Program-made: the position numbers and the translations under genes
Origin: Photobacterium sp. JCM 19050
GTDB lineage: Bacteria > Pseudomonadota > Gammaproteobacteria > Enterobacterales > Vibrionaceae
Assembly: GCA_001310455.1 (NCBI GenBank)
Contig: BAXG01000028.1
Coordinates: 1-64,000, forward strand
Direction: 5' to 3'
Length of the DNA stretch: 64,000 bases
Shown: positions 31,579 through 43,727 of the stretch, in pieces
Position numbering within the stretch: position 1 is the first letter of the stretch
How the letters are laid out: each line of letters starts with the position of its first letter
Notes under the pieces: generated by a model
What the model was told of the DNA's origin: nothing
Databases searched by the model: none
Seen by the model: only the letters and a program-made list of their open reading frames with translations

Positions 31579-33413
31579 TTATTCCACGGTGACTGACTTG
31601 GCAGATTTCTTGGCTGATCCACATCAGTTCCTTTGATCAAGGCGACATAGTAGGAGAGCAACTGCATAGGCACAGTAAAGTAGATCGGCGCAATGATCTC
31701 ATCGACATGCGGCATGGCGATGATCTTCATCCCTTCAGATGCTTCAAACCCCGCATCTTCATCCGCGAATACATAAAGCAGGCCTCCGCGGGCGCGGACT
31801 TCTTCGATGTTTGACTTGAGCTTCTCGAGAAGGTCGTTGCTTGGCGCGACTACAATCACCGGCATATCCGCGTCTATCAACGCCAGAGGGCCGTGTTTCA
31901 GTTCACCTGCAGCATACGCTTCCGCATGGATGTAGGAGATTTCCTTGAGCTTCAGGGAAGCCTCCATCGCAATCGGGTAAAACTCTCCTCGACCGAGGAA
32001 CAAGGCGTGATGCTTGTCGGCAAAGTCCTCCGCCAACTGCTCGATTTGGCTGTCAAATGAAAGCGCCTTCTCTACATCAGCCGGCAGGCGGTGCAGCGAT
32101 GCGACAATCTCTGCCTCTTTCTCCCTGGAAATAGAGCCTTTCACTTTGCCCAGCGCAGAGACCAACACCAAAAGTGCTGACAATTGGGTGGTAAAGGCTT
32201 TGGTGGATGCCACACCAATTTCAGCCCCGGCCCGTGTCATAAACGCCAGGTCGGATTCCCGGACCAGTGATGAGCCCGCGACATTACAGACCGTAAGCGC
32301 CGCCATATAGCCCTGCTCCTTGGCGAGGCGCAGAGCAGCCAGGGTATCGGCTGTTTCGCCGGATTGTGAAATAGTCACCAACACACTGTTGGGCCGGGTG
32401 ACAGAGCGGCGGTAGCGAAATTCAGAGGCAATCTCTACATCACAACTGACACCGGCAACAGATTCAAACCAGTAACGCGCAACCATGCCGGCATTGTATG
32501 AGGTGCCGCAGGCAACAATTTGGATGTGCTCTGCTTTTTCCAGAATCTGCTGAGCCTGGGGTCCGATGCTGTCCACAATAATGTGATCAGCTGCAATACG
32601 CCCTTCCAGGGTATTCGCAAGCGCCACCGGCTGCTCAAACACTTCCTTTTGCATAAAGTGGCGATACCCGGCTTTATCAGCCGCATCCTGAACCAGGTTT
32701 GATTCATAGGTTTCGCGCTCAACAGCATTGCCGTTCACGTCAAAGATATCCACGCTTCGACGGGAAATGTCCGCTACATCGCCTTCTTCCAGGAAGATAA
32801 ATTTGCGAGTAACACACAGCAGTGCCAGTTGGTCAGACGCCAGGAAATTCTCCCCAAGCCCCAACCCGATAACCAAGGGGCTACCGGAGCGAGCAGCAAC
32901 AAGGCGGGCCGGCTCACGAGCATCCATCACAACCATGCCGTATGCCCCTTCCAACTGGGAAACCGTCTTTTGAACCGCTTCCCTCAGCCCGGCACCCTGC
33001 TCGCGTTCCCAATGGACAAGGTGTGCAATCACTTCGGTGTCGGTCTGCGAAGTAAACACATACCCTTTACCGGTGAGTTGTTCACGAAGCGTTTCGTGGT
33101 TTTCAATGATGCCGTTGTGTACAACAGCAATGTTTTCACCTGACATGTGTGGGTGGGCATTGGCTTCACTTGGTTCGCCGTGGGTTGCCCAGCGGGTATG
33201 GGCAATGCCTGTTCCACCTAAAAGGGGGGAGGACTCCAATGCCTCAGCCAGAACTTCGACTTTACCGAGACGGCGTGTACGGTGGATAAGGTTATCCGAG
33301 TCCATAACCGCTACACCTGCCGAGTCGTAACCACGGTACTCAAGCCGATGAAGGCCTTCGAGCAAAATTTCAGCCACATCTCGCTGGGCACAAGCCCCGA
33401 CAATCCCACACAT
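31579..33413 (-). CDS. glmS: Glucosamine-6-phosphate synthase, frameshifted at the C-terminus
   Basis: GlmS makes glucosamine-6-phosphate from fructose-6-phosphate and glutamine, the entry to amino-sugar and cell-wall synthesis. The N-terminal nucleophile Cys2 ([20 protein letters not shown]) starts the glutaminase domain. Two SIS sugar-isomerase domains follow ([36 protein letters not shown]). The expected end [15 protein letters not shown] is broken after PRNL by one missing base near 31602; with it restored the stop is at 31579 and the length 611. Unrepaired, the frame runs on to 31554. The DeoR regulator 13 bases upstream is co-transcribed. Confidence 0.96.
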
Positions 33414-33426
33414 AATTTCTCCTAAA

Positions 33427-34197
33427 TTATTCAGTAATCCTGGCGCAGACGACCTCTACACCCAGCGCTTCAATTTTTTCCTTGTCCGCGTCACTGATGC
33501 CAGAATCTGTCACCAGGGTATCGATAGCATCCCATGGCAGTTCAAGGTTTGGCATTTTTCGCCCAATCTTCTCAGATTCGATCATCACCACTACTTCCCT
33601 TGCAACGTCAGCCATCACGCGGCTGAGTCCCACAATTTCATTGAATGTCGTGGTGCCACGGGAAAGATCGATGCCGTCAGCCCCGATAAACAACTGATCA
33701 AAGTCATAGGCGCGCAACACCTGTTCGGCGACCTGTCCCTGGAATGACTCTGAATGTGAATCCCAGGTTCCGCCGGTCATCAGCAATGTTGGTTCGTTTT
33801 CCAACTCATTGATGGCATTCGCTACTACCAATGAGTTGGTCATTACCACCAGCCCCCGGTTATTCCTGAGCTCAGAAATCAGAGCACCGGTTGTGGAACC
33901 ACTGTCGATGACAATCCGATTATGGTCCCGGATACGGCCTGCCGCTGCTTTTGCAATTGCCAACTTTCGTTTCGAAACTTCTTGAAAAGACTCCGACACC
34001 ATTTCCTGCGGAATAGGCACCGCGCCACCATAACGTCGCAGTAAAAGACCATTTTTTTCCAGTGCGGCAAGGTCTTTACGAATAGTTACTTCAGATGTTT
34101 CAAATAACTGTGCAAGAGTATCAACACTCACTTCACCCTGTTCCGCTAACATTGAGACTATCGCATGGCGTCTTTGCTGCGTGTTACGTTTCGACAT
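33427..34197 (-). CDS. DeoR-family regulator of glmS (GlmR-like)
   Basis: The 256-residue protein has an N-terminal DeoR winged helix (residues about 8-60, [20 protein letters not shown], then SEVTIRKDL) and a DeoRC sugar-phosphate sensor domain ([39 protein letters not shown]). Position directly ahead of glmS, as in Vibrio and Pseudomonas, suggests control of amino-sugar synthesis in response to a phosphorylated sugar, probably glucosamine-6-phosphate. This is inference from context and family. A candidate operator lies just upstream of its start and a second copy lies inside the gene. Confidence 0.9.
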   Translation of the reverse strand: MSKRNTQQRRHAIVSMLAEQGEVSVDTLAQLFETSEVTIRKDLAALEKNGLLLRRYGGAVPIPQEMVSESFQEVSKRKLAIAKAAAGRIRDHNRIVIDSGSTTGALISELRNNRGLVVMTNSLVVANAINELENEPTLLMTGGTWDSHSESFQGQVAEQVLRAYDFDQLFIGADGIDLSRGTTTFNEIVGLSRVMADVAREVVVMIESEKIGRKMPNLELPWDAIDTLVTDSGISDADKEKIEALGVEVVCARITE

Positions 34198-34210
34198 ACA
34201 ACCACCAAAG

Positions 34211-34223
34211 TTTCGTTTCGAAA
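34211..34223. promoter_or_regulatory. Candidate operator of the DeoR regulator
   Basis: TTTCGTTTCGAAA occurs 14 bases before the regulator start and again at 33965-33977 inside the gene. TTTCG-containing repeats are typical DeoR-family targets. The intragenic copy also encodes conserved residues, so it may be chance. Confidence 0.4.
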
Positions 34224-34353
34224 GATAATAATGGAGAAATAAAATTAATCAAGTGCAATCCACGGAAAACCGATCCGGGATCTGATAAGTAAAAGAATAC
34301 TGGAAACAAGAAATTGAAGCGTAAGGAAAAGAAGGAGAGGCGTTTTTTAGGTA

Positions 34354-34383
34354 CAAAAAAAGCAGGTATCAATACCTGCTTTA
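34354..34383 (-). terminator. Rho-independent terminator of the tRNA cluster
   Basis: AGCAGGTAT (34361-34369) and ATACCTGCT (34372-34380) form a perfect stem. The minus strand continues into a run of T's (34354-34360). Confidence 0.9.
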
Positions 34384-34393
34384 ATCAGAAAAG

Positions 34394-34480
34394 TGGTGCG
34401 GGGGGAGGGACTTGAACCCTCACGTCCGTTAGGACACTAACACCTGAAGCTAGCGCGTCTACCAATTCCGCCACCGCCGC
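34394..34480 (-). tRNA. tRNA-Leu (anticodon CAG)
   Basis: On the minus strand GCGGCGGTGGCGGAATTGG begins a class II tRNA with a long variable arm, anticodon loop CTTCAGGT and encoded CCA. It has 87 bases, like E. coli tRNA-Leu(CAG). The acceptor stem has one C-C mismatch (position 5-68), possibly a base error. It is last in the cluster. Confidence 0.93.
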
Positions 34481-34548
34481 ACGAAAAATGTCTGTCTGAC
34501 TTTGGGCTTTCACTACAACCTGGACGCAGACAACATCCAAGAGGAATA

Positions 34549-34624
34549 TGGTGGCTACGACGGGATTTGAACCTGTGACCCCATCATTATGAGTGATGTG
34601 CTCTAACCAGCTGAGCTACGTACC
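34549..34624 (-). tRNA. tRNA-Met (elongator, anticodon CAT), one base missing
   Basis: The anticodon arm CATCACTCATAATGATG and the T arm match elongator tRNA-Met, with encoded CCA. The 3' acceptor strand CGTAGCC requires 5' GGCTACG, but the sequence reads GGTACG, so one C is missing near 34623 and the gene is 76 instead of 77 bases. A real tRNA with this loss would have a damaged acceptor stem. Confidence 0.92.
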
Positions 34625-34630
34625 AATGTA

Positions 34631-34705
34631 TGGCTGGGGTACCAGGATTCGAACCTGGGAATGGCGGGATCAAAACCCGCTGCCTTACCGCTTGGCGATA
34701 CCCCA
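34631..34705 (-). tRNA. tRNA-Gln (anticodon TTG), copy 1
   Basis: 75 bases with anticodon loop TTTTGAT, acceptor TGGGGTA, and encoded CCA. It matches E. coli tRNA-Gln(TTG) closely. It differs from copy 2 at a single anticodon-stem base. Confidence 0.95.
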
Positions 34706-34709
34706 ACAA

Positions 34710-34794
34710 TGGTGCGGAAGGAGAGACTTGAACTCTCACACCTTACGGCGCCAGAACCTAAATCTGGTGCGTCTACCAATTCCGCCACTTCCGC
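34710..34794 (-). tRNA. tRNA-Leu (anticodon TAG)
   Basis: 85-base class II tRNA beginning GCGGAAGTGGCGGAATTGG, anticodon loop ATTTAGGT, long variable arm, and encoded CCA. The acceptor stem pairs fully. Confidence 0.95.
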
Positions 34795-34797
34795 AAA

Positions 34798-34872
34798 TGG
34801 CGCATCCGAGGATTCGAACCTCCGACCGCCTGGTTCGTAGCCAGGTACTCTATCCAGCTGAGCTACGGATGC
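34798..34872 (-). tRNA. tRNA-Arg (anticodon ACG), two bases missing
   Basis: GCATCCGTAGCTCAGCTGG starts the tRNA, with anticodon loop CTACGAA. The T stem should end CCTCC before the acceptor CGGATGC, but only CCTCGGATGC is present, two C's short; the gene is 75 bases instead of 77. The T stem cannot close as read. CCA is encoded. Confidence 0.9.
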
Positions 34873-34879
34873 ATTTTGT

Positions 34880-34954
34880 TGGCTGGGGTACCAGGATTCG
34901 AACCTGGGAATGGCGAGATCAAAACCCGCTGCCTTACCGCTTGGCGATACCCCA
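34880..34954 (-). tRNA. tRNA-Gln (anticodon TTG), copy 2
   Basis: 75 bases with anticodon TTG and encoded CCA. It is the first gene of the cluster. One anticodon-stem pair is G-T instead of the G-C of copy 1. Confidence 0.95.
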
Positions 34955-34967
34955 ACCGAGGCCGCAA

Positions 34968-34996
34968 ATATTATGAGTATTCGGTTCGGGAGTCAA
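34968..34996 (-). promoter_or_regulatory. Promoter of the tRNA cluster
   Basis: Minus-strand -35 TTGACT (34991-34996), 17-base spacer and -10 TAATAT (34968-34973) are followed by a G/C-rich discriminator (GCGGCC) just before the first tRNA, the form expected for stringently controlled stable-RNA promoters. Confidence 0.8.
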
Positions 34997-35067
34997 TAGC
35001 TAAATTTATCGATTGATGGATAAATAGGCAAAACGGCTATTCCCGTTATCAAATTACTGTTATTTGA

Positions 35068-35093
35068 TGAAAAAGGCACCAACAGGTGCCTTT
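35068..35093 (-). terminator. Rho-independent terminator of glmU
   Basis: AAAGGCACC (35072-35080) and GGTGCCTTT (35085-35093) form a perfect 9-bp stem with an AACA loop. T's follow on the minus strand. Confidence 0.9.
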
Positions 35094-35111
35094 ATTCGGG
35101 TTAAACACAGC

Positions 35112-36468
35112 TTATTTTTTCTTTTGCGGGCGTTGCCAACCTTCGATGGTACGTGCTTGCACGGGTGATTACCAGCTGGTTTTCACCGGTATCCCTGGTA
35201 AGAGTGGTTCCAGCGCCAATAGTGGAGCCTTTCGCGACTCGAACCGGGGCAACCAGCTGCGAGTCAGAACCCACAAATACATCATCTTCAATGATGGTTT
35301 TGAACTTGTTGGCACCATCATAATTGCACGTGATGGCTCCTGCACCGATATTCACCCGCTCGCCAATTTCCGCATCACCAAGATAGGTAAGGTGGTTGGC
35401 TTTAGAGCCTTTCCGATGCGGGTATTTTTCACTTCGACGAAATTACCTACGTGAGCATCATTGCTAAGTTCTGCCCCGGGACGCAGACGAGTAAACGGGC
35501 CCACTGTACAGTCCTCACCGACGGAAGCACCTTCAATAACGCTGTACGGACGGATAACCGTATTGTCGTCAATTTCACAGTCTTTCAGCACACAACCGGC
35601 ACCAATAAACACATTACTGCCGACAGTCACATCACCTTCAACGATAACATTCACATCAAATTCAACATCAGAGCCGCACTGCAAGCTGCCACGGAGGTCA
35701 AAACGCTCTGGGTCGCGAATCATTACACCACTTTCCAGAAGCTGTCGGGCCTGCTCACGCTGGAAAGCACGCTCAAGACGGGCCAGTTGGATGCGGTTGT
35801 TCACGCCTTCCACTTCAATCTTGCTGACTGGGTGAACAGCTTCAACCGCCCGACCCTCTTCATGGGCCATCGCAATAACGTCTGTGAGGTAGTATTCCCC
35901 CTGGATGTTGTCGTTATTGAGATTGGACAGCCAGCGCTTGAGATCCGCACCATTGGCCACCAGCACACCGGTGTTGATTTCCTGGATCAGTTTCTGGGAT
36001 TCAGTAGCATCCTTGTCTTCAACAATGGCGACCACTGGGCCGTTACGGCGGATAATGCGCCCATAGCCGCTTGGGTCATCCAAAACAACCGTCAGAAGGG
36101 CAATACCGCCTTCCGGCTGGGCATCAAGCAGGTTTTCAATGGTTTCAGCGCTGATAAGTGGCACATCTCCGTAAAGCACCAGAATCTTTTCATCGTCTGC
36201 AAAGGCTGGGGAAGCCTGATCGACGGCATGGCCGGTACCAGTTGCTTGTCCTGAAGCACCCAGTTTACATTCTCATTCACCAGGCAGATTTCATTTGATC
36301 GCCACCGTGACCATAAACAAGATGCAACTGGTTGGCACCCAGCACATTACACGTATCAATGACGTGCTTAACCATGGGTTTGCCAGCCAGGGTATGCAGT
36401 ACCTTTGGCATGTCTGAGTACATACGGGTCCCTTTACCCGCAGCAAGAATCACCGCACTGAAACGCAT
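35112..36468 (-). CDS. glmU: Bifunctional GlmU, four frameshifts
   Basis: GlmU acetylates glucosamine-1-phosphate and then uridylylates it to UDP-GlcNAc, for peptidoglycan and LPS. The N-terminal pyrophosphorylase domain opens [20 protein letters not shown] and contains [10 protein letters not shown]. The C-terminal left-handed beta-helix has many hexapeptide repeats and the acetyl-CoA region [16 protein letters not shown]. Breaks are near 36284 (one C), 36238 (one G), 35406 (one G) and 35155 (exact base unclear). The final frame ends [13 protein letters not shown] at 35112. Repaired length is about 453 residues (E. coli 456). It follows atpC, as in E. coli, after a terminator. Confidence 0.95.
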
Positions 36469-36570
36469 GTTTGTGTCCTTTTCGATCTATTTTTAATTGC
36501 GGAGCAGTTTACAGGCAGCATTTAAAAATTTTAAGTAAATCGCCTGATGTTTCCCCAATGTGTTTCCAAA

Positions 36571-36603
36571 AAAACAAAAAAGGCGGCATTTCTGCCGCCT
36601 TTT
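36571..36603 (-). terminator. Rho-independent terminator of the atp operon
   Basis: AAAAGGCGGC (36578-36587) and GCCGCCTTTT (36594-36603) form a 10-bp stem with a long T run on the minus strand, between atpC and glmU. Confidence 0.93.
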
Positions 36604-36616
36604 CCAACACTCTGAA

Positions 36617-37039
36617 TTAACGCGACTTGCGCGTCAGCTCGATAACGCGGAGCTGGGCCAGAGCTTTTGCCAGGTCACTGGCCGCTTGAGCAAAGTCCAT
36701 GTCGCCATGCTGATTGTGGATACGCTCTTCAGCGCGGCGCTTGGCTTCCTCTGCCTTGGCCTGATCCAGTTCATTACCACGGATGGCAGTATCAGCCAGC
36801 ACGGTCACCGTACTTGGCTGAACTTCAAGAAGACCACCTGACAGATAGATGATTTCTTCTTGTCCGTTTTGTTTGATAATGCGGACCATGCCTGGCTTGA
36901 TCGCGGTCAGCAGCGGTGTGTGGCCAGGGAAAATACCCAGCTCACCTTCGCTACCGGTCACCTGGATAGTTTCAGCACGACCTGAAAACAGTTTGTTTTC
37001 CGCACTGACCACATCCAGATGGAAGGTTAACGCTGCCAT
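36617..37039 (-). CDS. atpC: ATP synthase epsilon subunit
   Basis: Epsilon is part of the central stalk and can inhibit ATP hydrolysis. The 140-residue protein (E. coli 139) begins [20 protein letters not shown] and has the beta-sandwich motif [20 protein letters not shown] followed by the C-terminal helical hairpin. It is the last gene of atpIBEFHAGDC. Unlike much of the window this operon shows no frameshift. Confidence 0.97.
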   Translation of the reverse strand: MAALTFHLDVVSAENKLFSGRAETIQVTGSEGELGIFPGHTPLLTAIKPGMVRIIKQNGQEEIIYLSGGLLEVQPSTVTVLADTAIRGNELDQAKAEEAKRRAEERIHNQHGDMDFAQAASDLAKALAQLRVIELTRKSR

Positions 37040-37058
37040 ATCGCCTCCTACTCAAGCC

Positions 37059-38477
<1,419 letters not shown>

Positions 38478-38497
38478 CTAATTCGTTAACCCTTGCC

Positions 38498-39364
38498 TTA
38501 AACCGCAGCAGCACCCGATACAATTTCGGACAGTTCCTGCGTGATCGCGGCCTGACGAGCCTTGTTGTATACCAGTTGCAAGTCATCAATCAGGTTACCT
38601 GCGTTATCAGTTGCTGACTTCATCGCAACCATACGGGCAGCCTGCTCACACGCGAGGTTTTCAACCACGCCCTGATATACCTGAGATTCGACATAGCGAA
38701 CCAACAAGGTGTCCAGCAGAGGCTTAGGATCTGGTTCATAGATATAATCCCAAGCATGATTCCGCTGCATCTCTTCGTCTTCTGACTTAGGCAAAGGCAG
38801 AAGTTGATCGATCACTGGTTCCTGGGTCATGGTGTTCACAAACCTGTTGTACACCACATACAGGCGATCCAGCTGGCCTTCATCATATTTCTTCAGCATG
38901 ACGCCAACGGTACCGATGAGGTCTTCCAGCGCCGGGGTGTCACCCAGACCGGAAACCTGTGCCGCTACCTTACCGCCGTATTTTGCAAAGAAGCTGGTTG
39001 CTTTCGCACCAACCAGGGCGTTTTCAAGTTCAACTCCCTGATCTGTCCACTTCTTCATGTCTGACATTGCCAGCTTGAACTCATTGATGTTCAAGCCGCC
39101 ACACAGACCACGGTCAGATGAAATGATGATGTAACCGACGCGCTTGGCTTCCCGCTCTTCCAAATAAGGATGGCGGTACTCAAGATTACCGAGCGCGATA
39201 TGACCAATCACTTTGCGCATTATTTCTGCGTATGGACGAGTAGCCTGCATCGCGTCCTGGCTTTTACGCATCTTGGACGTGGCGACCATTTCCATCGCTT
39301 TGGTGATCTTCTGTGTGCTTTTAACACTTCCGATCTTCTGACGAATTTCTTTTGCGCCGGCCAT
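38498..39364 (-). CDS. atpG: ATP synthase gamma subunit
   Basis: Gamma is the rotating shaft of F1. The 288-residue protein (E. coli 287) starts [20 protein letters not shown] and ends in the conserved helix [20 protein letters not shown]. It is complete, between atpA and atpD. Confidence 0.97.
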   Translation of the reverse strand: MAGAKEIRQKIGSVKSTQKITKAMEMVATSKMRKSQDAMQATRPYAEIMRKVIGHIALGNLEYRHPYLEEREAKRVGYIIISSDRGLCGGLNINEFKLAMSDMKKWTDQGVELENALVGAKATSFFAKYGGKVAAQVSGLGDTPALEDLIGTVGVMLKKYDEGQLDRLYVVYNRFVNTMTQEPVIDQLLPLPKSEDEEMQRNHAWDYIYEPDPKPLLDTLLVRYVESQVYQGVVENLACEQAARMVAMKSATDNAGNLIDDLQLVYNKARQAAITQELSEIVSGAAAV

Positions 39365-39414
39365 TGTTACTCTCCGTGATTGAGTGGCCGCTTAATGCAG
39401 CGACCACCTACGCA

Positions 39415-40956
39415 TTACCAAGTCTGGGTAGCTTTGAAATCGGCAACCAGTTTGTTCAGCTGGCCTTCAATTTCATCGTTGTAGTCACCGCTCTTGTTAA
39501 CGTGGTCAACAAGCTCAGCAAACTGTGCCTTGGCGTATGAGAGCAACGCAGCTTCGAAGTCAGCAATCTTCTTCAGCTCGATGTCTGCCAGGTGGCCTTT
39601 TTCAGCCGCAAAGATAGACAGAGCCTGGTCAAATACTGACATAGGCGCGTACTGCTTCTGTTTCATCAGCTCGGTAACTTTCTGACCGTGATCCAGCTGT
39701 TTCTTAGTAGCATCGTCAAGGTCGGAAGAGAACTGGGCAAATGCCGCCAGTTCACGGTACTGAGCCAGTGCAGTACGAATACCACCAGACAGCTTCTTGA
39801 TAATCTTGGTCTGCGCAGCACCACCAACACGGGATACAGAGATACCCGGGTCAACAGCAGGACGGATGCCTGAGTTGAACAGTTCGGTTTGCAGGAAGAT
39901 CTGGCCGTCGGTGATTGAAATCACGTTGGTCGGTACGAATGCAGATACGTCACCAGCCTGGGTTTCGATGATTGGCAGGGCGGTCAGAGAGCCGGTCTTG
40001 CCTTTCACTTCACCGTTGGTGAACTGCTCTACATACGTTGCGTTTACGCGCGCAGCACGCTCCAGCAGACGGGAGTGGAGGTAGAATACGTCACCAGGGA
40101 ATGCCTCACGGCCTGGTGGACGGCGCAGCAACAGGGATACCTGACGGTAAGCAACAGCCTGCTTGGACAGGTCATCGTATACGATCAGTGCGTCTTCACC
40201 ACGGTCACGGAAGTATTCACCCATGGCACAACCAGAGTATGGCGCCAGGTATTGCAGTGCAGCCGCTTCAGAAGCGGAGGCAACAACAACGATGGTGTTT
40301 TCCAGTGCACCGTGCTCTTCCAGCTTGCGTACTACGTTAGAGATAGTAGACGCCTTCTGGCCGATAGCTACGTAGATTGAATAGATACCGGTGTCACGCT
40401 GGTTGATGATGGCATCGATTGCCAGTGCAGTTTTACCTGTCTGACGGTCACCGATGACCAGCTCACGCTGACCACGGCCGATTGGAATCATCGCATCAAC
40501 GGCCTTATAGCCAGTCTGTACAGGCTGGTCTACGGATTGACGTGCGATTACACCCGGTGCAATTACTTCGATTGGAGAGAAAGCTTTGGCCTCGATCGGG
40601 CCTTTACCGTCAATAGGCTCACCCAGGGTGTTAACCACACGGCCCAGCAGCTCAGGACCAACTGGAACTTCCAGGATACGGCCAGTGCTGGTGACTTTCA
40701 TACCTTCTTTCAGGTCCGCATAAGGACCCATAACTACCGCACCGACAGAATCACGTTCAAGGTTCAGAGCCAGAGCGTAACGGCCGCCAGGTAGTTCAAT
40801 CATTTCGCCCTGCATAACATCTGCAAGGCCATGGATACGAATGATACCGTCGCTCACAGAGACGATAGTACCTTCGTTACGCGCTTCACTCGCAACGTCG
40901 AATTTTTCGATTCGCTGCTTGATCAGATCGCTTATTTCTGTGGAATTAAGTTGCAT
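39415..40956 (-). CDS. atpA: ATP synthase alpha subunit
   Basis: Alpha is the non-catalytic nucleotide-binding subunit of F1. The 513-residue protein (E. coli 513) begins [20 protein letters not shown], has the P-loop [15 protein letters not shown] and the signature [20 protein letters not shown] 40956 is chosen over the upstream in-frame ATG 40989 because it gives the family N-terminus and the exact family length, and GGGGAATTTGAGC precedes it; the longer form would also run into atpH. Confidence 0.98.
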   Translation of the reverse strand: MQLNSTEISDLIKQRIEKFDVASEARNEGTIVSVSDGIIRIHGLADVMQGEMIELPGGRYALALNLERDSVGAVVMGPYADLKEGMKVTSTGRILEVPVGPELLGRVVNTLGEPIDGKGPIEAKAFSPIEVIAPGVIARQSVDQPVQTGYKAVDAMIPIGRGQRELVIGDRQTGKTALAIDAIINQRDTGIYSIYVAIGQKASTISNVVRKLEEHGALENTIVVVASASEAAALQYLAPYSGCAMGEYFRDRGEDALIVYDDLSKQAVAYRQVSLLLRRPPGREAFPGDVFYLHSRLLERAARVNATYVEQFTNGEVKGKTGSLTALPIIETQAGDVSAFVPTNVISITDGQIFLQTELFNSGIRPAVDPGISVSRVGGAAQTKIIKKLSGGIRTALAQYRELAAFAQFSSDLDDATKKQLDHGQKVTELMKQKQYAPMSVFDQALSIFAAEKGHLADIELKKIADFEAALLSYAKAQFAELVDHVNKSGDYNDEIEGQLNKLVADFKATQTW

Positions 40957-40972
40957 GCTCAAATTCCCCGAA

Positions 40973-41506
40973 TCAAGACTGCAATGCATCGCTCAGGCGG
41001 TTAATCCTACCGCGTACTGAGTTATCGATGACCAGGTCCCCAGCTCGAATGATCACCCCGGCTACCAGGGCGTCATCTACGCTAGTACTAAGCTTAACTT
41101 TGCGTTCAAGACGCTTTTCCAGCTTGCTGCTGATGGTTTGTAGTTGTTCTTCGCTCAGCTCAACAGCTGAAATAACGTCGACATCTACTTGCTTGTCATG
41201 TTCATGGCGGAGTGCCAGGAAAAGGGACAGCACATCAGGCAGAGCTTTCAATCGCCCATTGTCGGCCAGGACACGAATAAAATTCTTGCCCGGGTCGTTG
41301 AGCTGCTCGCCACACACATCAATGAAAGTGTCGGAGATCGTGTCAGCAGCGATTGCGCCACCCAACAAATCAGCCATCACATCATTGCGGGCAACTTCAG
41401 CAGCAAAGGACAGCATTTCAGACCATTGGTCCAAAGCGCCTTTCTCAACGGCAAAGTCAAACGCAGCTTTAGCGTAGGGGCGAGCGATAGTAGTCATTTC
41501 AGACAT
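40973..41506 (-). CDS. atpH: ATP synthase delta subunit
   Basis: Delta joins F1 to the peripheral stalk. The 177-residue protein (E. coli 177) opens [20 protein letters not shown] and closes with [20 protein letters not shown], both typical. It sits between atpF and atpA. Confidence 0.97.
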   Translation of the reverse strand: MSEMTTIARPYAKAAFDFAVEKGALDQWSEMLSFAAEVARNDVMADLLGGAIAADTISDTFIDVCGEQLNDPGKNFIRVLADNGRLKALPDVLSLFLALRHEHDKQVDVDVISAVELSEEQLQTISSKLEKRLERKVKLSTSVDDALVAGVIIRAGDLVIDNSVRGRINRLSDALQS

Positions 41507-41521
41507 AGCTGCCCCTCCTCG

Positions 41522-41992
41522 TTAAAGCTTTGCAGAGATACTGTCGAGAATGTCCTTGTGGGCGTTCGCATCAATTGAACGCTCGAGGATTTTCTCAGCA
41601 CCGGAAACGGCCAGTGTCGCAACTTGCTTACGCAGGTCGTCACGGGCACGGTTACGCTCGGCATCGATTTCCGCACGGCCTTGGGTCAGGATGTTCTCAC
41701 GTTCAGTGAGGGCTTCCTGGCGGGCTTCGTCGATAATCTGCGCTTTGCGCTTATTGGCTTGCTCGATGATCTCAGTTGCAGCGCGCTTAGCTTCTTTCAA
41801 CTGGTCAGAAGCATTGGCCTGGGCCAATTCCAGATCTTTCGCAGCACGTTGGGCTGCAGACAGACCGTCAGCGATTTTCTTCTGGCGCTCTTCAATAGCA
41901 CTCAGAAGCGGTGGCCATACATACTTCATGCAAAACCACACAAACAAGGCAAACGCGATAGCCTGGCCGAATAGAGTTGCGTTGAGATTCAC
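41522..41992 (-). CDS. atpF: ATP synthase b subunit
   Basis: The b subunit is the peripheral stalk anchored in the membrane. The 156-residue protein (E. coli 156) has one N-terminal membrane helix ([20 protein letters not shown]) followed by a long charged helix (residues about 30-130) that forms the dimeric coiled coil. It is complete. Confidence 0.97.
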   Translation of the reverse strand: MNLNATLFGQAIAFALFVWFCMKYVWPPLLSAIEERQKKIADGLSAAQRAAKDLELAQANASDQLKEAKRAATEIIEQANKRKAQIIDEARQEALTERENILTQGRAEIDAERNRARDDLRKQVATLAVSGAEKILERSIDANAHKDILDSISAKL

Positions 41993-42033
41993 AACGGCTC
42001 CTCCTTATCTAGTTAGCGACAGGATCGGTTTTA

Positions 42034-42318
<285 letters not shown>

Positions 42319-42366
42319 TTAGAGCCAAAAAACAAACAATGTGCTTACAAACAAAAAACTATTTTA

Positions 42367-43155
<789 letters not shown>

Positions 43156-43160
43156 TCATC

Positions 43161-43550
43161 CTACTTGTTGTTGTTGATGAATAACACTGGCGCGAGGATG
43201 TTGACTCCTAGAGCCAGCAGATAGGCCAGTTTGAGGGGAACAAGTTCCACCTCCCCATACAGGTAAACAACGGAAAATAGGACGACTGTCAGTGAGATTT
43301 TGAGCACTTCGCCGCCGTAAAAGCTGTTCATCACTTTTCGGGCTGCTCGTGCGCCACTATATCGGAATGCACACCATGCAAAGACTGCGTTGGCACTCAC
43401 GAAAATGCCACCACCAATCAATGCGGATATTCCCCAGTCGGCGTTGATAACCATGGCCATCAACACTGCCGTTGTTAAAACGACGCCGGATTGCAGGAGC
43501 AATAACCGTTTCGCCAAAAGACGTCCGGGTCGTGCCAGCGCCGCTACCAT
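43161..43550 (-). CDS. atpI: ATP synthase protein I
   Basis: AtpI is a small membrane protein that assists c-ring assembly and is not part of the final enzyme. Four hydrophobic segments are visible (for example VVLTTAVLMAMVINADWGIS and YLLALGVNILAPVLFI). ATG 43550 (MVAALARPGRLLAKRL) is chosen over the upstream in-frame ATG 43583: AGGAAAG precedes it and the family begins there. It gives 129 residues. It is the first gene of the operon. Confidence 0.92.
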   Translation of the reverse strand: MVAALARPGRLLAKRLLLLQSGVVLTTAVLMAMVINADWGISALIGGGIFVSANAVFAWCAFRYSGARAARKVMNSFYGGEVLKISLTVVLFSVVYLYGEVELVPLKLAYLLALGVNILAPVLFINNNK

Positions 43551-43607
43551 GTATTCTTTCCTCGATTCCTTTCCTCTGTGCACTGCCGTGCTGGGAAAAC
43601 AGCGAAA

Positions 43608-43635
43608 ATTATACGTTTCACCTTGTTGAATGCAA
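43608..43635 (-). promoter_or_regulatory. Promoter of the atp operon
   Basis: Minus-strand -35 TTGCAT (43630-43635) and a perfect -10 TATAAT (43608-43613) are separated by 16 bases. They lie between parB and atpI, about 60 bases before the atpI start. Confidence 0.75.
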
Positions 43636-43727
43636 TCAAATCACTGCAAAATAACGCAGTAAATTTTACAATAAAGTAACTTGATCACAGCAAGCGGGAA
43701 TATGTAACAAATATCCACCGAGCCAGA

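Noticed and set aside
34593..34976. A long plus-strand frame through the tRNA genes with a repeated peptide.
   Set aside because: It is the antisense of the tRNA cluster; the repeat is simply the two tRNA-Gln genes.
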